Assembly: GCA_030704615.1 (NCBI GenBank)
Contig: CM060733.1
Coordinates: forward strand, 33,048,001 to 33,112,000
DNA: 64,000 bases
Direction of reading: 5' to 3'
From: Takakia lepidozioides
Lineage: Eukaryota > Streptophyta > Takakiopsida > Takakiales > Takakiaceae
In this document: positions 21,930-35,585 of the stretch, piece by piece
Layout: every line of letters starts with the position of its first letter
Position numbering within the stretch: the first letter of the stretch is position 1
Notes under the pieces: model-generated
What the model saw: only the letters and a program-made list of their open reading frames with translations
The model's database searches: none
Told to the model about the DNA's origin: nothing
Position numbers and translations under genes: made by a program

Positions 21930-24900
21930 TCATCTTGTCGCCGTAAGACGTCCATGTCTGCCCCAAAGTTCTTTGCCAGTTCCGTGAACAAGCAACACCC
22001 TCTGCAGCCCATGCGTAAGCTCCTCACAGTACTCCATATAGCATATGGGCTCCATGCCCTTGTAGTGATCAGGTAGATTGAGCAAAACCAATTGGGCATC
22101 CTTCGATTGTTCCAGTATCAATTCGTTCAACTTCTTAGGTGAGTAGGACTGGCTGAACGTCTCCCATGTTCGTCTCATGGGTTCCGGCACTTCATTGTTT
22201 GTCATTTCTGCAGGGGAGCCTGGATAAACTTGGCTAGAACCGTGAGGCTCCATTTGACCCTGCATGAAACGTTTGTTGATATGTGAGTGAGTTAAGAGAG
22301 ACAGACATAAAAGACTTTCAACTAGGCTCCAACCTGTCTAGACTCGTAGACGACTCGTAGAGCCTGCACAATGACGAGAGACACATTCGTATAGGTAGGC
22401 CCAAAGACAGAAGCAATACAACCATAATGGCAAGTGAAGCAACATGACATTGAAAAAGTGATGCAATCATCCAAACACAGATAAGTACTAACCTCAAAAG
22501 TATGAGAATCATCTCCAGCATCTTCGTCAGATCCATTGTCCACAACAATCTCAAATTTACTTGGCCTTCTCTCCAGCTGACGGCCTGCTTCATCAGCCCA
22601 TCCAGCCTTCTCCTTAGAACCCTTCCTATCCCTGATGTCTGCTACTGGTGTGGTGGTTGTTCCGATGATGGTACTGTTGCTAGTGAATTCGTGGTCTCCG
22701 CTAGGAGAGCTTTGGCCCTCACTCTCCCTGGAGTAAGTTGGCGACTCCTCGTGGGATTTCTCCATGATAAGCGGTAAATGAATGCCCGAGGTTCCTGCAT
22801 CCAGTGTTGATCCAATGAGGGTCCAATGCACCACCAAACGGAGGGATAATCTAAGACTTCGTTTCTTCCTTAATGCTTTTTTTTGAATCAGTAACACTTA
22901 ATATCTTCATCCAGGTTGCCACCTGAACAAATCGTAAAACCAGTTTCAAACATCAACTTGTATAACTGTACATGTCTCCAACCTAATCTTAAATTAAATT
23001 CATAGATATGAACATTATTATATAGCAGAATTTGTTGAGTTCAGGACTATAGTCCTAGCAGCTCTTAAGTGCACGGGGGGAGGTCCTAGCACTACTTACC
23101 TGGGAAAAACCTTTGGTCTTGTGATTTTCTGCAGATAATCCATCAATCTTCATTGGAACTTGTGCTTACCATTTCCCCACTGAAACCAGGTTTTATGAGA
23201 AGGATAGGGTGTTGTAGTCTAGATAGGAACACCGACCGAGCAAAAATCTATCTCTAGACTTACCATCAAGAGCAAGGGCTGGCACGGCTTGAGCACCGCG
23301 GTGGCTAAGCAGCTCTCGGCGTACGTGATGGCTGGCCCCTTCCAATTCACCCAGCTGGGAACTCGCTACTCCATAGACTTTATCACCAACCTTTTGGATG
23401 TCCCCATCAATAATATTCGGTTTGCCGGTTGAGGTTGTCTGGTCACCAGGCCTTATTTTGGTAGCCTGTCGATTTGAGTTGTCCGATCCATTATTTTTTC
23501 TGCTCTTCACAACAAAAGTACGAGCAAATCGGTCATGAATCTAAGGAAAAACAATAATAATGTCAGATCATTGAAAACCAGAAATTAAGTACTGCAACAT
23601 TGCTATGGGACTCCTATGGGACAGACATATACTACTGACCTATACTTTGCCACCACCTCTGCAAACGCTCGAGCCTCCTCCATGCGTATAGTGTAGTCAA
23701 ATGTGTAGGGTGCCAACTCTGCAGTATCCAGCTCCAACACTTGAACATCTGCCTCTATTCGGACCTGCCAAGAACAATCGGAAAAATAATCATAGTCAGA
23801 AATGCACCTTACTCTTGTGGTCAGCTCGAGACTCCAAGATCTGGTGTATGGAAAACAACTGCAAGCACCAACCAGATGACTACAATAGACTGATGATGGA
23901 TCATGATGTGCAGCATTACTCCCAGGGAGTCACCCAAGACATATCCTAGAATGAGAATTGGAAACAACGTTCATTTGGTGACATCTGAAACATTTTATGG
24001 GTTAAGGAAATATTACATTAACGTTATAATATCTAGAAGTACGGACGTTATACGGAACCATTCGAAACTAGCTTCCACAAGTTTGTTTTCAGATTGAAGA
24101 GGGGGCAGATCACTTCGTACCTGTTCCAGGAGCTTCTCCAGATTCTTGCCGACTTCTTCAGAATTGTCAAGTTTCTCTGCCACCGTATGCACCCGCAGCC
24201 TACACTTCCGCCAGATTTTATGTTGCTGCAACAGATGAGCTAGAAGCAAGAGCAATCCTCCATCGTGGACAATCCACCACACATCAATCACTCCCTCTTG
24301 CAGGTCTCCACCGCTCGGGAACTTATTCAGATGCATGCAAACAAGTACTGCCTTGTCGACGGCTTTGCATTCAACCAAGGTTTCCAAAAAGACCTAGAGA
24401 CAGTAGATAGCCCACATAGAAAGTCAAACTTTCAACTTTACCTTGCCCATATTGTTCGCACATTCTGTATAGATAGACTTGAAAAATTAGCTGATTGAAT
24501 TGTGAAAGATTGAACTCCTGGATTGAAGCGGTTGGGAAAACATGTTAACCCCTCGTGAACAACACATATACTAGGTTAGTCAGTACTGGGATAACAATAT
24601 TGCAATGACACCCCAGTATCTTGCTTGGTCCCCAGTGTACTGATGGGATCAGTCGAGACACTACAAACCTGAGCAGGAATATCATCGTGTCCTTGCTCGC
24701 GCCATCTCGTAGGCCATCCAAGGACCAAAGTGTTCGGCTCCAAGCTACCAATTCCAGAGGATTGGATAGCATAGGTCTTTCCTTCTCGATACGATGGTGC
24801 AACTAGTACTCTTCCAAACCCAGTAACCTTTGCATCGGACATGCAATTCTCAAGTTCCACCTGCACATGAATGAGAAATCGATTTTTTCTGTTATACAAG

Positions 24901-27900
24901 CTGATCCACATGAAGAGCAATATTTATCAAGTGCCACAGCTCTATTTGTTTTTTCCTTCTTTGAAATATTGGTTGGTGATGCCCACTGTAGGCCCTCTCC
25001 AACGAGTGTAGTTAATAAGACTAAGGAGAACATCAACCGTCACTACACCCTCCAATATGTACAGCAATTGGTTAAATCCATTGCACAATGGAACGGATCG
25101 TGTTAGTTGGCATGTAATACCGAAGGGGCCGGATCCATGATATATCCCCTTAATGAGAGATGCACTTCAACCAGCGTTCACATCTTCAGGAGAGCATGAA
25201 GATATAGACGTATGCAGTTAACTGATCCGGAACATTGACGGTCTCCTGACATCCTAGGTAAGCTTTCTCTCAATATGAGTATCTAATATCCCCAAGGTCA
25301 GAGGAATACTTTTTCAGCCACTATTTGTGCTGGCATCTCCTCCAATTTCCCTTCAAGGATGACTGTCACCACACACAGCCCCTGCCCCTGTTGGCACGCA
25401 TGAAATGGTATCAGATTGAGTGAACCACATTAATAATGTAATGAGAATATAATCCTGCTACTCTTCTTTGATTTCCTTGATGCTCACTTTCACTGAAGCA
25501 TGATATATATGCCTCAATGGAGTGAAACAATTCAGGATCTTCATCCCGTGATGTTACATATGATCCAGACCTGCATTTCACAATACTCTTTCCCAAGTTC
25601 CTTCAAATAATTGTCATAGTTGGATAAAACAATTTAATCTTTCTTACGAAAGTCCAGATATGAGATTTCGACAATAGTAGATGGAAATTTATTTCCAGTA
25701 CTTCATCTAGAGAAGGTGCTGAAGTACATTTTATCCAGCAATGATTCGTGAGCTAACAATTTTTCTGGACAATTCAGAATGACGTTGTATGTGTAGTAAA
25801 AGAGAAAAACAAGTAAGTTTACAAGCTCAGCGGAAATACAAAAGGGATGAGCCAAGATGACAAAGAAGGAATACAGATTGTGAGTTGCAATGCTCCTAAA
25901 CATGAATATTCATGAGTAAGGAGGGCATAAATGGAGCACGTGGAAAAACAAGTATCAGCAAGGGGTGGAACAGCGCCTTCTTAAGTTGTGACGCAAAAGA
26001 AAGGAACTCGTGGCCAGCGTGTCCGTCAGCAGCCCATGAAGAACGGGGCTTGGAAAGGCATAACAACTGTGGACGCCAATTCACAGTGTAGCGTGCCTCA
26101 TCTCCTACTGCAAGAATTCCACTGACTGCTATTTGAAGGAACAGACCTCCTAATCCAGTTCCCCAGTTCACCTCCACCTGGAACATTTTCGGCAGTACTA
26201 TCCATGTAGTTAGCAGTCTCTTCATGCAGGAGTCACGACCCATGTTTAGCTTCTACGTAAAGCATTTCCCTAAATTTTCCTTTGTTAAACCGTATTGTCG
26301 CGCCTGATCCGTGCCAGGGCATCACAGCGGCCGTCCTTAGCCCTAATAACCGCCCTAATCTACCGCCCTCGGCGTCAGGGCCCTTAAATCCGTAATGCCC
26401 TCCAAGCGGGGCTCTACCCTATACAAAACTCCTTTTCAGGTCGAATGTATGATCTTTTCTGTGCTGATATTTTGTCCATGTGCAAACATTTCGATTCGCA
26501 AATATCGCCACTTTACTCTTTCAACCTCAAACATTTGCAACACATGGGAAGAAGAAGGCACGCACACCTGTCTGAAGTCGATGTACCCATAAATGAATAT
26601 CATCAAAACAACTGCCACCACGGCCCAATACCAAAGGATGACAAAATTCATTGCTGCACAAAAGACGAAACCCACCAGCGCAGCGGACCAATGGTAGTAT
26701 TTCCATTTTGGCCTCCAACTGCATACCAAATAGAAATTTGTCAGGTTTGACACATGCAAGTTGAAAAATGCCCTTTTGAAGTACAAATTAAGCCAGGGAC
26801 GCCGAGAAATCTATCTTCCTTCCTTTTGTATGAACCTCTGAACGTGATACCCTAATTGTTGATATCTTTACCAAAAGACATTTACAGAAGTTCTTACCAG
26901 AGTCGCAGTTATACTACTGTATTGCTTCCCTGAGGAACACTATGGACCAAAAACTAGTGATCAGAGGTCCGGTGAAGAAAGTACACAATACTGATGAAAC
27001 TCCCAATAGAACCTAACCTCAAATTCAGTAAACTTTGGATAGTTTGATACCTAGAACATTATAAAGTGGGTTATAAGGATCCTTTATTTGTATAAACCTC
27101 TGAAACTTGGCAAGAGTCCACAACCGGATTGTAAGGAAGATTGTAAGAGAAAACTGTCTTCTACTGAAGACCTTGAGCCCTACAGATTTCCAGGTATATT
27201 CTACTCCGATTCTGTAGCTTGAGCAGGAGCAAAAGAAGATCTAGTGCACATGTATATTGATAAACTATTAATCCTAGATAATTTACCTGGGAGCATTGAC
27301 AATGGAAAGGATGAAGCAAGAGAGGTTGAGAGCGGAATAAGAAGTGAGGAAACAGATTGAGACAAGCGGAGCCACCGCATCCAGACTTCCAATCATGGCG
27401 ACCGCCAAGCATAGGAACGTAGTGAGCATCAAGGCTTTTCGAGGCTCCCCATCTTTTGAGGTTTGTGCAAAATAATCCAAAAAAGGAACTACTCCATCTC
27501 CAGCAATTGCCTGCGCCACTCAATTAAAGGACATGAATTTTTTTTTACATTCGGTCAAGGAGCCTGATCAGATCTAAAGAGAGAAAGAAAAGAGAGAAAA
27601 TTTTGTATGCATTGTCACGGGAAGCTCGAAGAGCAGCTTATGGGATGGTCAAAGAAAGGAGGCCGATACAAGAGGACAGAGGAGGCGCACAGGCCACTTT
27701 CTCATCGCATGGGAAAAAAGATGAGGGGAGTCTCATCCCCTCATTACTCCGTGTTCGTACAGCAGGCACGTACATGAACACCAACCCCTTACTGTCAACA
27801 CTCAATTGATCTCAGTGAAATTATGAAGAGCTACAAGAAGATGCTAGTCTCTGGAAAATTCACAGGACGGCTACTCACTTGAAGCAAGCGAGGTGAGATC

Positions 27901-30900
27901 ATGAGACACTGCATTGCCTGAGCCATTGCTGCAATCATAATTCCAATTTGTGTCAAGATTGGCAACGGAAATGCAACTCTTTTTACAACCATCAGCATTG
28001 CATGCTCTCCTCCAGAGTCTCCCAGAAGGTATTGACGTGTGCCAACAGCTGCCCAGAGACCCATGTAGGAGAGGTACAAAAAGAAGCTGATGACCACAGC
28101 ACCAAGGGTTCCTGCTGGAATCGAATTTTCTGGTTCCCGCAGATTTGTTGCACGATCTGCCCCACTGCGCAACACAATCATTCATTCATGTAAGTAAGCC
28201 TGAGAGTACTCTTCAAGGCTCATCAGATTTCAAACGGTCCCGCTCGAGTAGTTTTCTTTTGGGATGCCAAGCATCTGATCTAGAGATTAGTCGTAGAAAT
28301 CTCACGTTCCATTGCACTATTTCAGCGGTAAAATTCCTTAGAATGCTAACTGCGCAATGAACAATGAAGACAGTATACATCGAAGTTTATGTCGCACTCA
28401 AACGAAACTACATATACGTTGGCCAAGGTGGTGTGACTCAATGTTGTACCTTAGTATTCCCGTAAAACATGGGAAGAAGAGTGACAGTGCACTCGAAAAT
28501 GAATGGCCTTTTATATACGCAGGACTCCAATTGCTTTTGAATGTCGTCCATGATAGTCCAGTTAAAGAGGTTGGTGCCTTCCCTCGAGGTGCCAGACCCA
28601 ATCCTATGTAGTATGACAACATTGTGTAGAGGACAGCTCCGAAAAACATAAGACCCAGCTTTGAGACGAATTTGATCCCAAAGAACACCTGCGAAAGACC
28701 AGCACCAAAACCCTTGAGTGTCAAACGTTGAGAAAACAGTGCTTGTGGATAAGCATGGCATACTGGACGCCTATATAGGAGTTCCCGCCTTTACATATTC
28801 ACAGGTAGACTTGAAGTTGAAGAGTTATGGATAAGAGAAATGAAAAGAAATGGAATGGTACTTTATAACGTACGCGGAAAGCTCATAGAGCTTACGGGAC
28901 AAAATGGAAGGAAACATGAGAGGAAACAAAACCAGAGCCAAAAATAAAAAACTATTGCTCGAGTGAGTGTCTAAGGGTGAAGTTCTCGTGCAGGTAAGCA
29001 GCTGTCAAGCATTTCTGATCCTCATAGTGGAAGAGAGATTGGGTTCCGCGGAATAGACAGTGGAAAGACAGGGAGCCGAGAGAAAGGAGAACTTTGGCAA
29101 TCTAGATTGACATTATTAAAATCTTGGCATGCATGTGAATCGATAACCTCACAAACAAAAGACAAAAAACTATCTACCGTTAGATATGAAACCACCATAG
29201 GTTCCACAAATTGAACATTTGAACTTCGATTCGACCCCATGACAACCACATATCATGTGCAGTGAAATGGAATATCCATGGGTCGGAGCGAGGGTGAGGC
29301 TGCAGGCAGGTGCATTCTATATTGTGAAGTTGGAAAAATGAACTTCTTAGAACATTCAACAATATTTCTCGGGTTCATAGTAGCAGCCTCACCATAATGA
29401 AGAGAACAAGAAGAATCACGGCCCCTATAACCCGATTGGCCGATGGGAAGCCAAGAGCAGGAAATGTGAATGTAATCATCTCCACTGACCCCAGCACCTG
29501 CCAACAGGGGATCCGGAGCATGCACCCATGACACGCTCGACACATTTGGGTTAATACCAACAAGTGGCGCAGAAAACCCTAGAATATCTTAGAATATCGT
29601 GTTCTATGTGTTCTCGTACAAATATTATTTGTGCTCGAATAGGTACTACAGCTCAACTTTAAAATGAAGAATCTAGAACCTGTGCACTTCGGAGTAGATT
29701 ACAGAAAACTACTGTAGTTTGCATGCACCCCTCATCATACGACCAGAGATTCAAATTTCAATTCTGTGAGTCAGGGAGTACGTAGCTGACTGGTAACATT
29801 GTGCACTACTGAAGTATAGGAGGGGACTTCTGTTGGACATAAGGTCAATCGGACGTGAAATATGGTGAAAATTTACCAGGTGTCAAACCACTACACCGAC
29901 CAGAGCATGGATAATACCGACACCTGCCTTCCACAAGGGTGTCTGCCACTCGAGCACCGCTGGGACGGTCCCCTGGAGGCACTAACTTAGGCATGCAAGA
30001 TCTTGCACTTAAGAGTTCTGCATTCCCAACTGGAAGGACGTCGGAATGGAGAGGACATAGCCTTTCAACAATTGGATGGAAAGTCATCCAATATGATGTA
30101 CAGGTCTACACATTCCAAAAAGGTATATCTACTTTGATTCTTTTGATCCGAAGCACCTTGACTCACCTCAAGCACTGAAAGCAGCACCACTCCTAAATAA
30201 TACATACATCCAACCGCACCCCCAATCTTCGGACCAAGCGCTCTCGATATTAGGTAGCTGCCACACAGCGAGAAACTGTGATCGAAGTATCCAAGGTTAT
30301 ATATATCAGCAGATAACTAAGTATAACCGAGCCAGCCAAGACCTGAGTTCTGCACCTCTCAAATATCATATATATACATATCAAGAAGACTATATGTATG
30401 ATCACAATGATACAGAAACAAGACCTCCAACAGAACTGGAGAATTTACCGCAAAACCTATTCCATTTGAAGTTCCACCAGCTGACGAGACTCAGACGTCC
30501 AAGGAGACAGAACACACTTACTAGGTACCTCCGTCCTCAATTGGTCCATTGGTGGCAATTGCGCTCAACGACATGGTTGTTAGGAGGGCACATACGAAGG
30601 AAAGCAACACAATGATCAAGGTTTGCCAGACCCCAGCATTTCCCAAAATGTAAAAGAAGCGCAAAAATATAAGAACGCCTGCAAAAACGTCCAATGTAAT
30701 ACTGAATCAGTTGGGACCAAAGTTTGAGGTCCGACGTTCGGCATGTGCTCTGAATGGCCCGACGTGATTTGAAGATTCAGTGTATTACCCCACATGTTCT
30801 CGCATGTTGGAATGAGCACCCCGCTGTAGGTGCCAAGGCCTCCTCTCCCATTGTGTCGTTTTCGTGGCAAACTGTGCCAGATGTTCTGAAATAATGCACA

Positions 30901-31026
30901 CCTACTGCGTGAAAAATCTGGCTTGGAGCCCTCCAGGGACTCAGACGATGAAGCTCGAGCAGAAATTCTCTTCGGAAAGCAATGCATTTTGCTGGTTTCA
31001 TATACAGCACTAATTAACGAGCTCAT
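21930..31026 (-). CDS. Cation-chloride cotransporter (SLC12, KCC-like)
   Basis: This membrane protein would couple K+ (and/or Na+) to Cl- movement. Sixteen exons fit in frame: 31026-30789, 30678-30522, 30257-30167, 29497-29393, 28688-28450, 28164-27879, 27510-27287, 26718-26568, 26177-25977, 25387-25310, 24860-24669, 24393-24121, 23764-23640, 23499-23264, 22794-22493 and 22259-21930, total 3228 nt or 1075 residues, as in the family. Landmarks: LGTYSGVLIPTCENMWG; SAIATNGPIEDGGTYYLISR and ALGPKIGGAVG (residues ~120-150); FFPCFTGILSGADRATNL with ENSIPAGT (~270-290); MISPRLLQAIAGDGVVPFL (~365-380); WRPKWKYYHW (~448); VNWRPQLLCLS and SFASQLKKGQGLCVV (C-terminal SLC12 domain); IDVWWIVHDGGLLLLL; and LVLLNLPDHYKG near the end. 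No stop interrupts it. The intron between exons 9 and 10 appears to start with GC. The large extracellular loop of animal KCC is short here. Low-coordinate flank is the 3' end. Confidence 0.93.
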
Positions 31027-31418
31027 CGCCTCGCCCCTTCGCAAATAAATGACTAACAGGCGAAATGTATATCTACATGCGAGCGCATAACGGAGCAGTG
31101 ATGCATGCAGCAATCGAAGCAGCGAGGGAGAGCAAGAGCAAAACAAGAAAGACGGAGAGGGAGAGGGAAGGTCGGAAGGCGTGGTAAACTGGGCGGCCTT
31201 TATACCTACTGCGCCAGCCGTCCATCGCCATCGTCCGACTCCTACCGGTCCACGTGGCATTCTTTTCTAGGATGCGCAGAAGTAGGTAGGCAAAGGCTGG
31301 AGTAGTAAGTTGTAATCGAGCCCCCGTTACTTACCACGCTTCTTGCATGCACGCCTTTGCTTTCGACATCTGTTCTGGTACCCGCCTTGTCAGTTAACGT
31401 TTCTCTGTTTCACTTGAG
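31027..31418. promoter_or_regulatory. 5' flank of the cotransporter gene
   Basis: This holds the upstream region of the minus-strand start at 31,026. It includes a purine-rich stretch (31,105-31,180) that would lie in the 5'UTR. No definite TATA box could be assigned. Confidence 0.35.
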
Positions 31419-31560
31419 CAGCTAGCCCAGTGGTTGGCTATTTCTGCCTTGCCTCTGGGTGATCCTGGGTTCAATCCTTCAACATGTGCCTTCAAACCGT
31501 CCATTGGCCCCTTGGACTGTAAAACGTTAAAGAATCTTTATCTTTATCCTATCTGACCAA
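31419..31560 (+). mobile_element. tRNA-derived SINE
   Basis: The sequence has a polymerase III A box, TAGCCCAGTGG (31,423-31,433), and a B box, GGTTCAATCC (31,468-31,477), at tRNA-like spacing, followed by a unique tail ending in tctttatctttatcc. The flanking context lacks a full tRNA cloverleaf, so it is a SINE and not a tRNA gene. A 20-bp inverted copy of the B-box region lies just downstream. Confidence 0.7.
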
Positions 31561-31561
31561 C

Positions 31562-31581
31562 GATTGAACCCAGGATCACCC
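31562..31581 (-). repeat. Inverted copy of the SINE B-box region
   Basis: These 20 bases (gattgaacccaggatcaccc) are the exact reverse complement of 31,457-31,476, separated by 85 bp. The SINE transcript could therefore form a hairpin, or a second oppositely oriented SINE has been truncated here. Confidence 0.85.
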
Positions 31582-32083
31582 TGATAATTCCTTTCATTGC
31601 AGTAAAAGATGGATGAATTCGGAATATGTTCGATGTGATGAATGAACCCTTCTACAGACTTTTAAATAGATTCTATCTCTAGTCTCCTTTGTATATATAT
31701 ATATATGTAACTCATATTAGCTTGATAGTTGTACAACGATTGATCAGTCGGTAACTGCGTCAGTTGGATATTGCCACCCCGGTGATTCTGATTCACTTTG
31801 AAACAGGATATTTTCTCTCCCGGGAGATATATATATATACATTACACAGTTATATAAACATATTGGTTTTTTATAGATCTCATCGAACATGAGAACGAAT
31901 GAGCATCAAAATTGTATCCAATTAGGATGAAATATAATGAGTAATAAGGGCTGCAGTAGGCGCATTATATCTTTACGTCAACATCTCGGAGATTCTGACC
32001 ACTAACAGAATCTGTCAGTGGACCCCTGCATCTCAGCCACGTGGCAGATATGGATTTTTCAGGTCCAAATATCTCCAATTGGG
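31582..32083. other. No gene recognised
   Basis: AT-rich spacer with two (TA)n runs (about 31,695 and 31,828), between the SINE and the 3' end of the LINE. Confidence 0.5.
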
Positions 32084-34947
32084 TTTTTTTTGTTTTTTTT
32101 TTTTTTTTTTTTGGTGAACAGGGGGTGGAGGCCCTGGCCAAGTTTATTGAAAAGAGGGGAAAACAAAAGAGAGTGGAGGAAAAAATAACCTCTAGGGAAG
32201 CCATAAAGGTGTATCACATGGGGAACACCCAGCACTGATAGGAAGGGGGGGGGGAAACAGCAGGAACAAGCCGGATCGTGGCTAAACTATGATGCCTGAG
32301 TGATGATGAAGAAAGAGCCCAAAGTCATGAGATGAGCCAAAAGAAGGAGCTCCAGGACGATGAAGGAGCCCCAAGTCTTGAAAGGAACCAAAAGAAGGGG
32401 CAAAGGGCTGTAGTATGCTACCAATCCTAGGGGAAGGGTAACAGTATAACATGTCCTGAAAACAAAGAGACTATCAACGACCGAAATCTAGGTGCACTTT
32501 AGATTTAGAACTGTGGGTCTTGTTGTGCTTCCAATTGATGTTTGGTGCGTCCGATTCAGCCGGTGACTTGCCAAGAGACGGGGAGGAGGTCGTGCCATGT
32601 AATTCGAGAGTCATCAATTCTGGAGCAGAGGATGTCGTCTTTGGCCCAGGTGGTGTCGAAATCCGCAAGCAGCTGCCGACTCCTGTCTTCATTGCACCTG
32701 CTGATGGTTGTTTGCAAGGACACCCAAGCCTTACGCCCCTCAGTCATTAGATCCGAATACAATTTGCAGAGTATTAGTCTGATGCTGGGGAGTTTTCCCT
32801 CAAAGATCAAAACACATCTGGCCTTCCATATTGCCCATAGCGTGTGTGCTCTAAGACAGGCCCAGATCGGGCATCCATTCCACGCAGCGCTTCTATGTAA
32901 ATTAAGCAACAGGAGAGGAGCTGATAGGGCTGGGAGGGCCTGCCAATGGGAATAGAAGCCTGCCACTATAGTCCAAATCCTAGCAGGAAGCTGGCAGGTG
33001 AGCAAAACATGCTCCATAGTTTCATTGTAACCACAGTTGCACATCAGGTAGGGTCCACAGGGAGGATTTTATTGGCTATCTTCCATAAGAAAGCGCTGAT
33101 TTTGGTAGAACGGTGCTTTGCCCAAATATCCTTCCAGATTTGCTTCCATCCATTTTCCTGCTAGCTGAGGTTCCATTTTCCATTCCACTTAGCCGTGAAA
33201 TTAGCGTTGCCCAGCAACAGCTTATAGCCAATCTTGACTTTATACCCTAGGAGAGGTGTTTTCTTGGCATCCATCCAGGTCCATTCTTCCGGGTCAAGTT
33301 GAAGTTTGCTAAGGGGATAACGCAAGAACCATGTTAAGGGTGTCATTTCGGCCAGTAGAACTCTCCTCCAGGGGGTGGCTTGGGATCTAGTATCCCAGTC
33401 AGAGTTTCTAAAACTCTAATTCTAAAGGCGGATTCCTGGCACATATGCCCTTGCCCAAATATGCAGCAGGGTCCCTTCAGAGTCGACTATAAATCTTAGG
33501 CCTTCCCAATGCAATGCAGAGCTGGAGATAGCTAGTAAGGCAAAGAATCTGCCACCTTCATAATTGCCGAACCAGCAGGGGAGGCTATTCTGCGAGTTGA
33601 CTACCCCGGTCAGTAAAGGCAGAACGTATGACACTCCTTGCTTAATGTGCTCCCATCCGTGTCTGATAGAACTCGCGGAAACGAGCGTGGACAGAATGTT
33701 GGGATGCAGAAAGCCTCCATTTTCCCATATATCGGCTATGTGTGAGAGTCTTTTGGATTCCCAAGTAGCCCATTTTTTGTGAAGAGAGATGAGGGGGGCA
33801 TAGTCCAGATTGTTGTTTCCGAACAACGGCTGGCGAATTGCCTCCTCAAAGCAAAGCGCTCTTCTTTGAAACAAGTGCGGTCTGATCGACAACCATGCAG
33901 CCCAGATAGACCTCCATGCGGCACTCCCCGTGCATCTAGATTTTGCTGATCCATGGGTCAACCACCTCAGAGAAGGAGCCCAAAAGGGGGAGGTAAGACC
34001 ACCAAGTGGGCTCTCACCAAGTTGCACCAGGGACTGTCACCATGCACAAGAGCTCTTGGTATCCATTTGACAATGAGGGCTTTAATCTGTCGGGAGGGAT
34101 CAATGATGCCTAACCCTCCTTCTTTTTTGGGCCTACAAAGCTGCGCCCAGGAGACCAGAGCCCTCTTAGTGGGTGCTTGAGAGGAAGCACCTCAGAGAAA
34201 ATTACGCATCAGTGTTTTAATTTTACTGACCAGCTTACAGCCCGGGGACCAAAGAGAGGTAGAGAACTAGATGGAAGCCAACAAGATTTGATTGAGAACT
34301 AAAGCTCTGCCAGCCAGGGAGAGCATGGCGGAACTCCAAAGGCCAACTTTTTACGCAGCTTTTGTAGAATTGGCTCATACCTTTGATCCTCGGAGAGCCC
34401 GATTCCAACTTGGAATCCCAGGAGAATATGCCCCATGCCTGGTTGGAGCCATTTGAGACCTAGGTCTTGTCCCCAAGGCGCTCCATGGTGTCTTGTGGCA
34501 CTGGGGGGAAGCTCCGTAAGGAGACCCACCGATTTATTCCAATTCACCTTCAGTCCAGAAGCAGAGCAGAATACCTGCAGAGCTTCAACTGCTCTGATAC
34601 TATTGGAGTCATCCTCGTTATTCAGCAAGAAGGTGGTGTCGTCTGCATACATAGACAACTTAACAGGCGGGCCCTGCAGTAGATTCATGCCTATAATATC
34701 TTGCCTAGCAGTTAGGTAATGCCCAAGAGCATCTGCTGCTATCAAAAAGAGGTATGGGGCCAGTGGGCAACCCTGCCTGACGGATCTGTGAAGAGGGAAG
34801 GATTTAGATATGGTGCCATTAATTGTCACTTTGCTAGAGGCAGACGTAAGGAGCAACTTCACCCATCTAGAAAAGGAGGCTGGTAGGCCCATCTTTTCCA
34901 TGACTCTATGTAGGAAGGTCCTATTGGGTTTAGAAACAATATATTTT
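32084..34947 (-). mobile_element. LINE (L1-type) retrotransposon, 5'-truncated
   Basis: L1-type elements copy themselves by target-primed reverse transcription. On the minus strand the order is: RT-domain end with SVRQGCPLAPYLF and the catalytic YADDT box in a frame running 34,901 to 34,299; a middle region (34,027-33,422) with LRFIVDSEG-type sequence; a reverse-transcriptase zinc-binding (zf-RVT) domain with CNCGYNETMEHVLLTCQLPARIW (split here for length: CNCGYNETMEH, VLLTCQLPARIW) at about 33,044-32,960; and a poly(A) tail seen as the T run at 32,084-32,112. The N-terminal RT motifs, endonuclease and ORF1 are absent; similarity stops at about 34,947 after SKPNRTFLHRVMEKMGLP. Frames change at least twice, so it is dead. 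Target duplications were not evident. Confidence 0.88.
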
Positions 34948-35079
34948 TAAGAATTCTCCTTTTTCTTTTTCTTTTTTTTAAAAGAAAAGCAAACACGTCG
35001 AAGCGACAGCTCACAAATCAGGCCCCTTGATAGCGAGAGGAGAAAATAACCAGTGTTGTGCGGGTTCTGCCTTTTTAAG

Positions 35080-35215
35080 GAACCTGCGGGGTCCGGGTGC
35101 AGGTATTTTTTTCGAAGCTAAGTCCGGGTCCGGATCCGGGTTTTTGAAATTTGGAAAATCCGGGTCCGGGTCCGGGTTTGTCAACACGGACTCGGGTTAG
35201 GGTCCGGGTAGTTGT
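35080..35215 (+). repeat. CCGGGT hexamer-rich block
   Basis: ccgggt recurs alone or in tandem about ten times among T-rich spacers. Similar blocks occur in the subterminal regions of plant hAT elements, and cagtgttgtgcgggt at about 35,052 could be a hAT-like end, but no matching opposite end was found. Confidence 0.6.
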
Positions 35216-35562
35216 TGGGAAATATTAGCGGGTTCACGGGTTTGGATCCAGGTCCTAATTTATTTATTAACTAAATTAGAAAAATAAGATTAATAAGGGA
35301 TAAAATTATTTTTGGCTGGAAATAACTTTAAATCCTAATAATGAATTTTATTTTAAGAGACATTCCTTCAAAATATACCCTGAATATGAATATGTATACC
35401 AGGAATAAGAGTTAAAATAGAAGTTTGAGTTCCATTTTCCATTTTTCAATATCAATTCTTTAAACATGTTAAGAAAAGTAATATGCCTCAAGGGTAGATC
35501 ACGGCAAGTAATAGAAGAGGCCCTGGAGTTTAATGCGCCATCAGCGGGGCTGGCCCTCCCCT

Positions 35563-35585
35563 CCCCCCCCCCCCCCCCCCCCCCC
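35563..35585 (+). repeat. Poly(C) run of 23 bases
   Basis: A homopolymer following ctcccct. Its length is likely variable and error-prone in assemblies. Confidence 0.9.

Noticed and set aside
31419-31495. Possible tRNA gene
   Set aside because: A and B boxes are present but the arms do not form a full cloverleaf; better explained as a SINE head.
35049-35215. Complete hAT element
   Set aside because: Only one candidate end (cagtgttgtgcggg) and a CCGGGT-rich block were seen; no inverted partner or 8-bp duplication.
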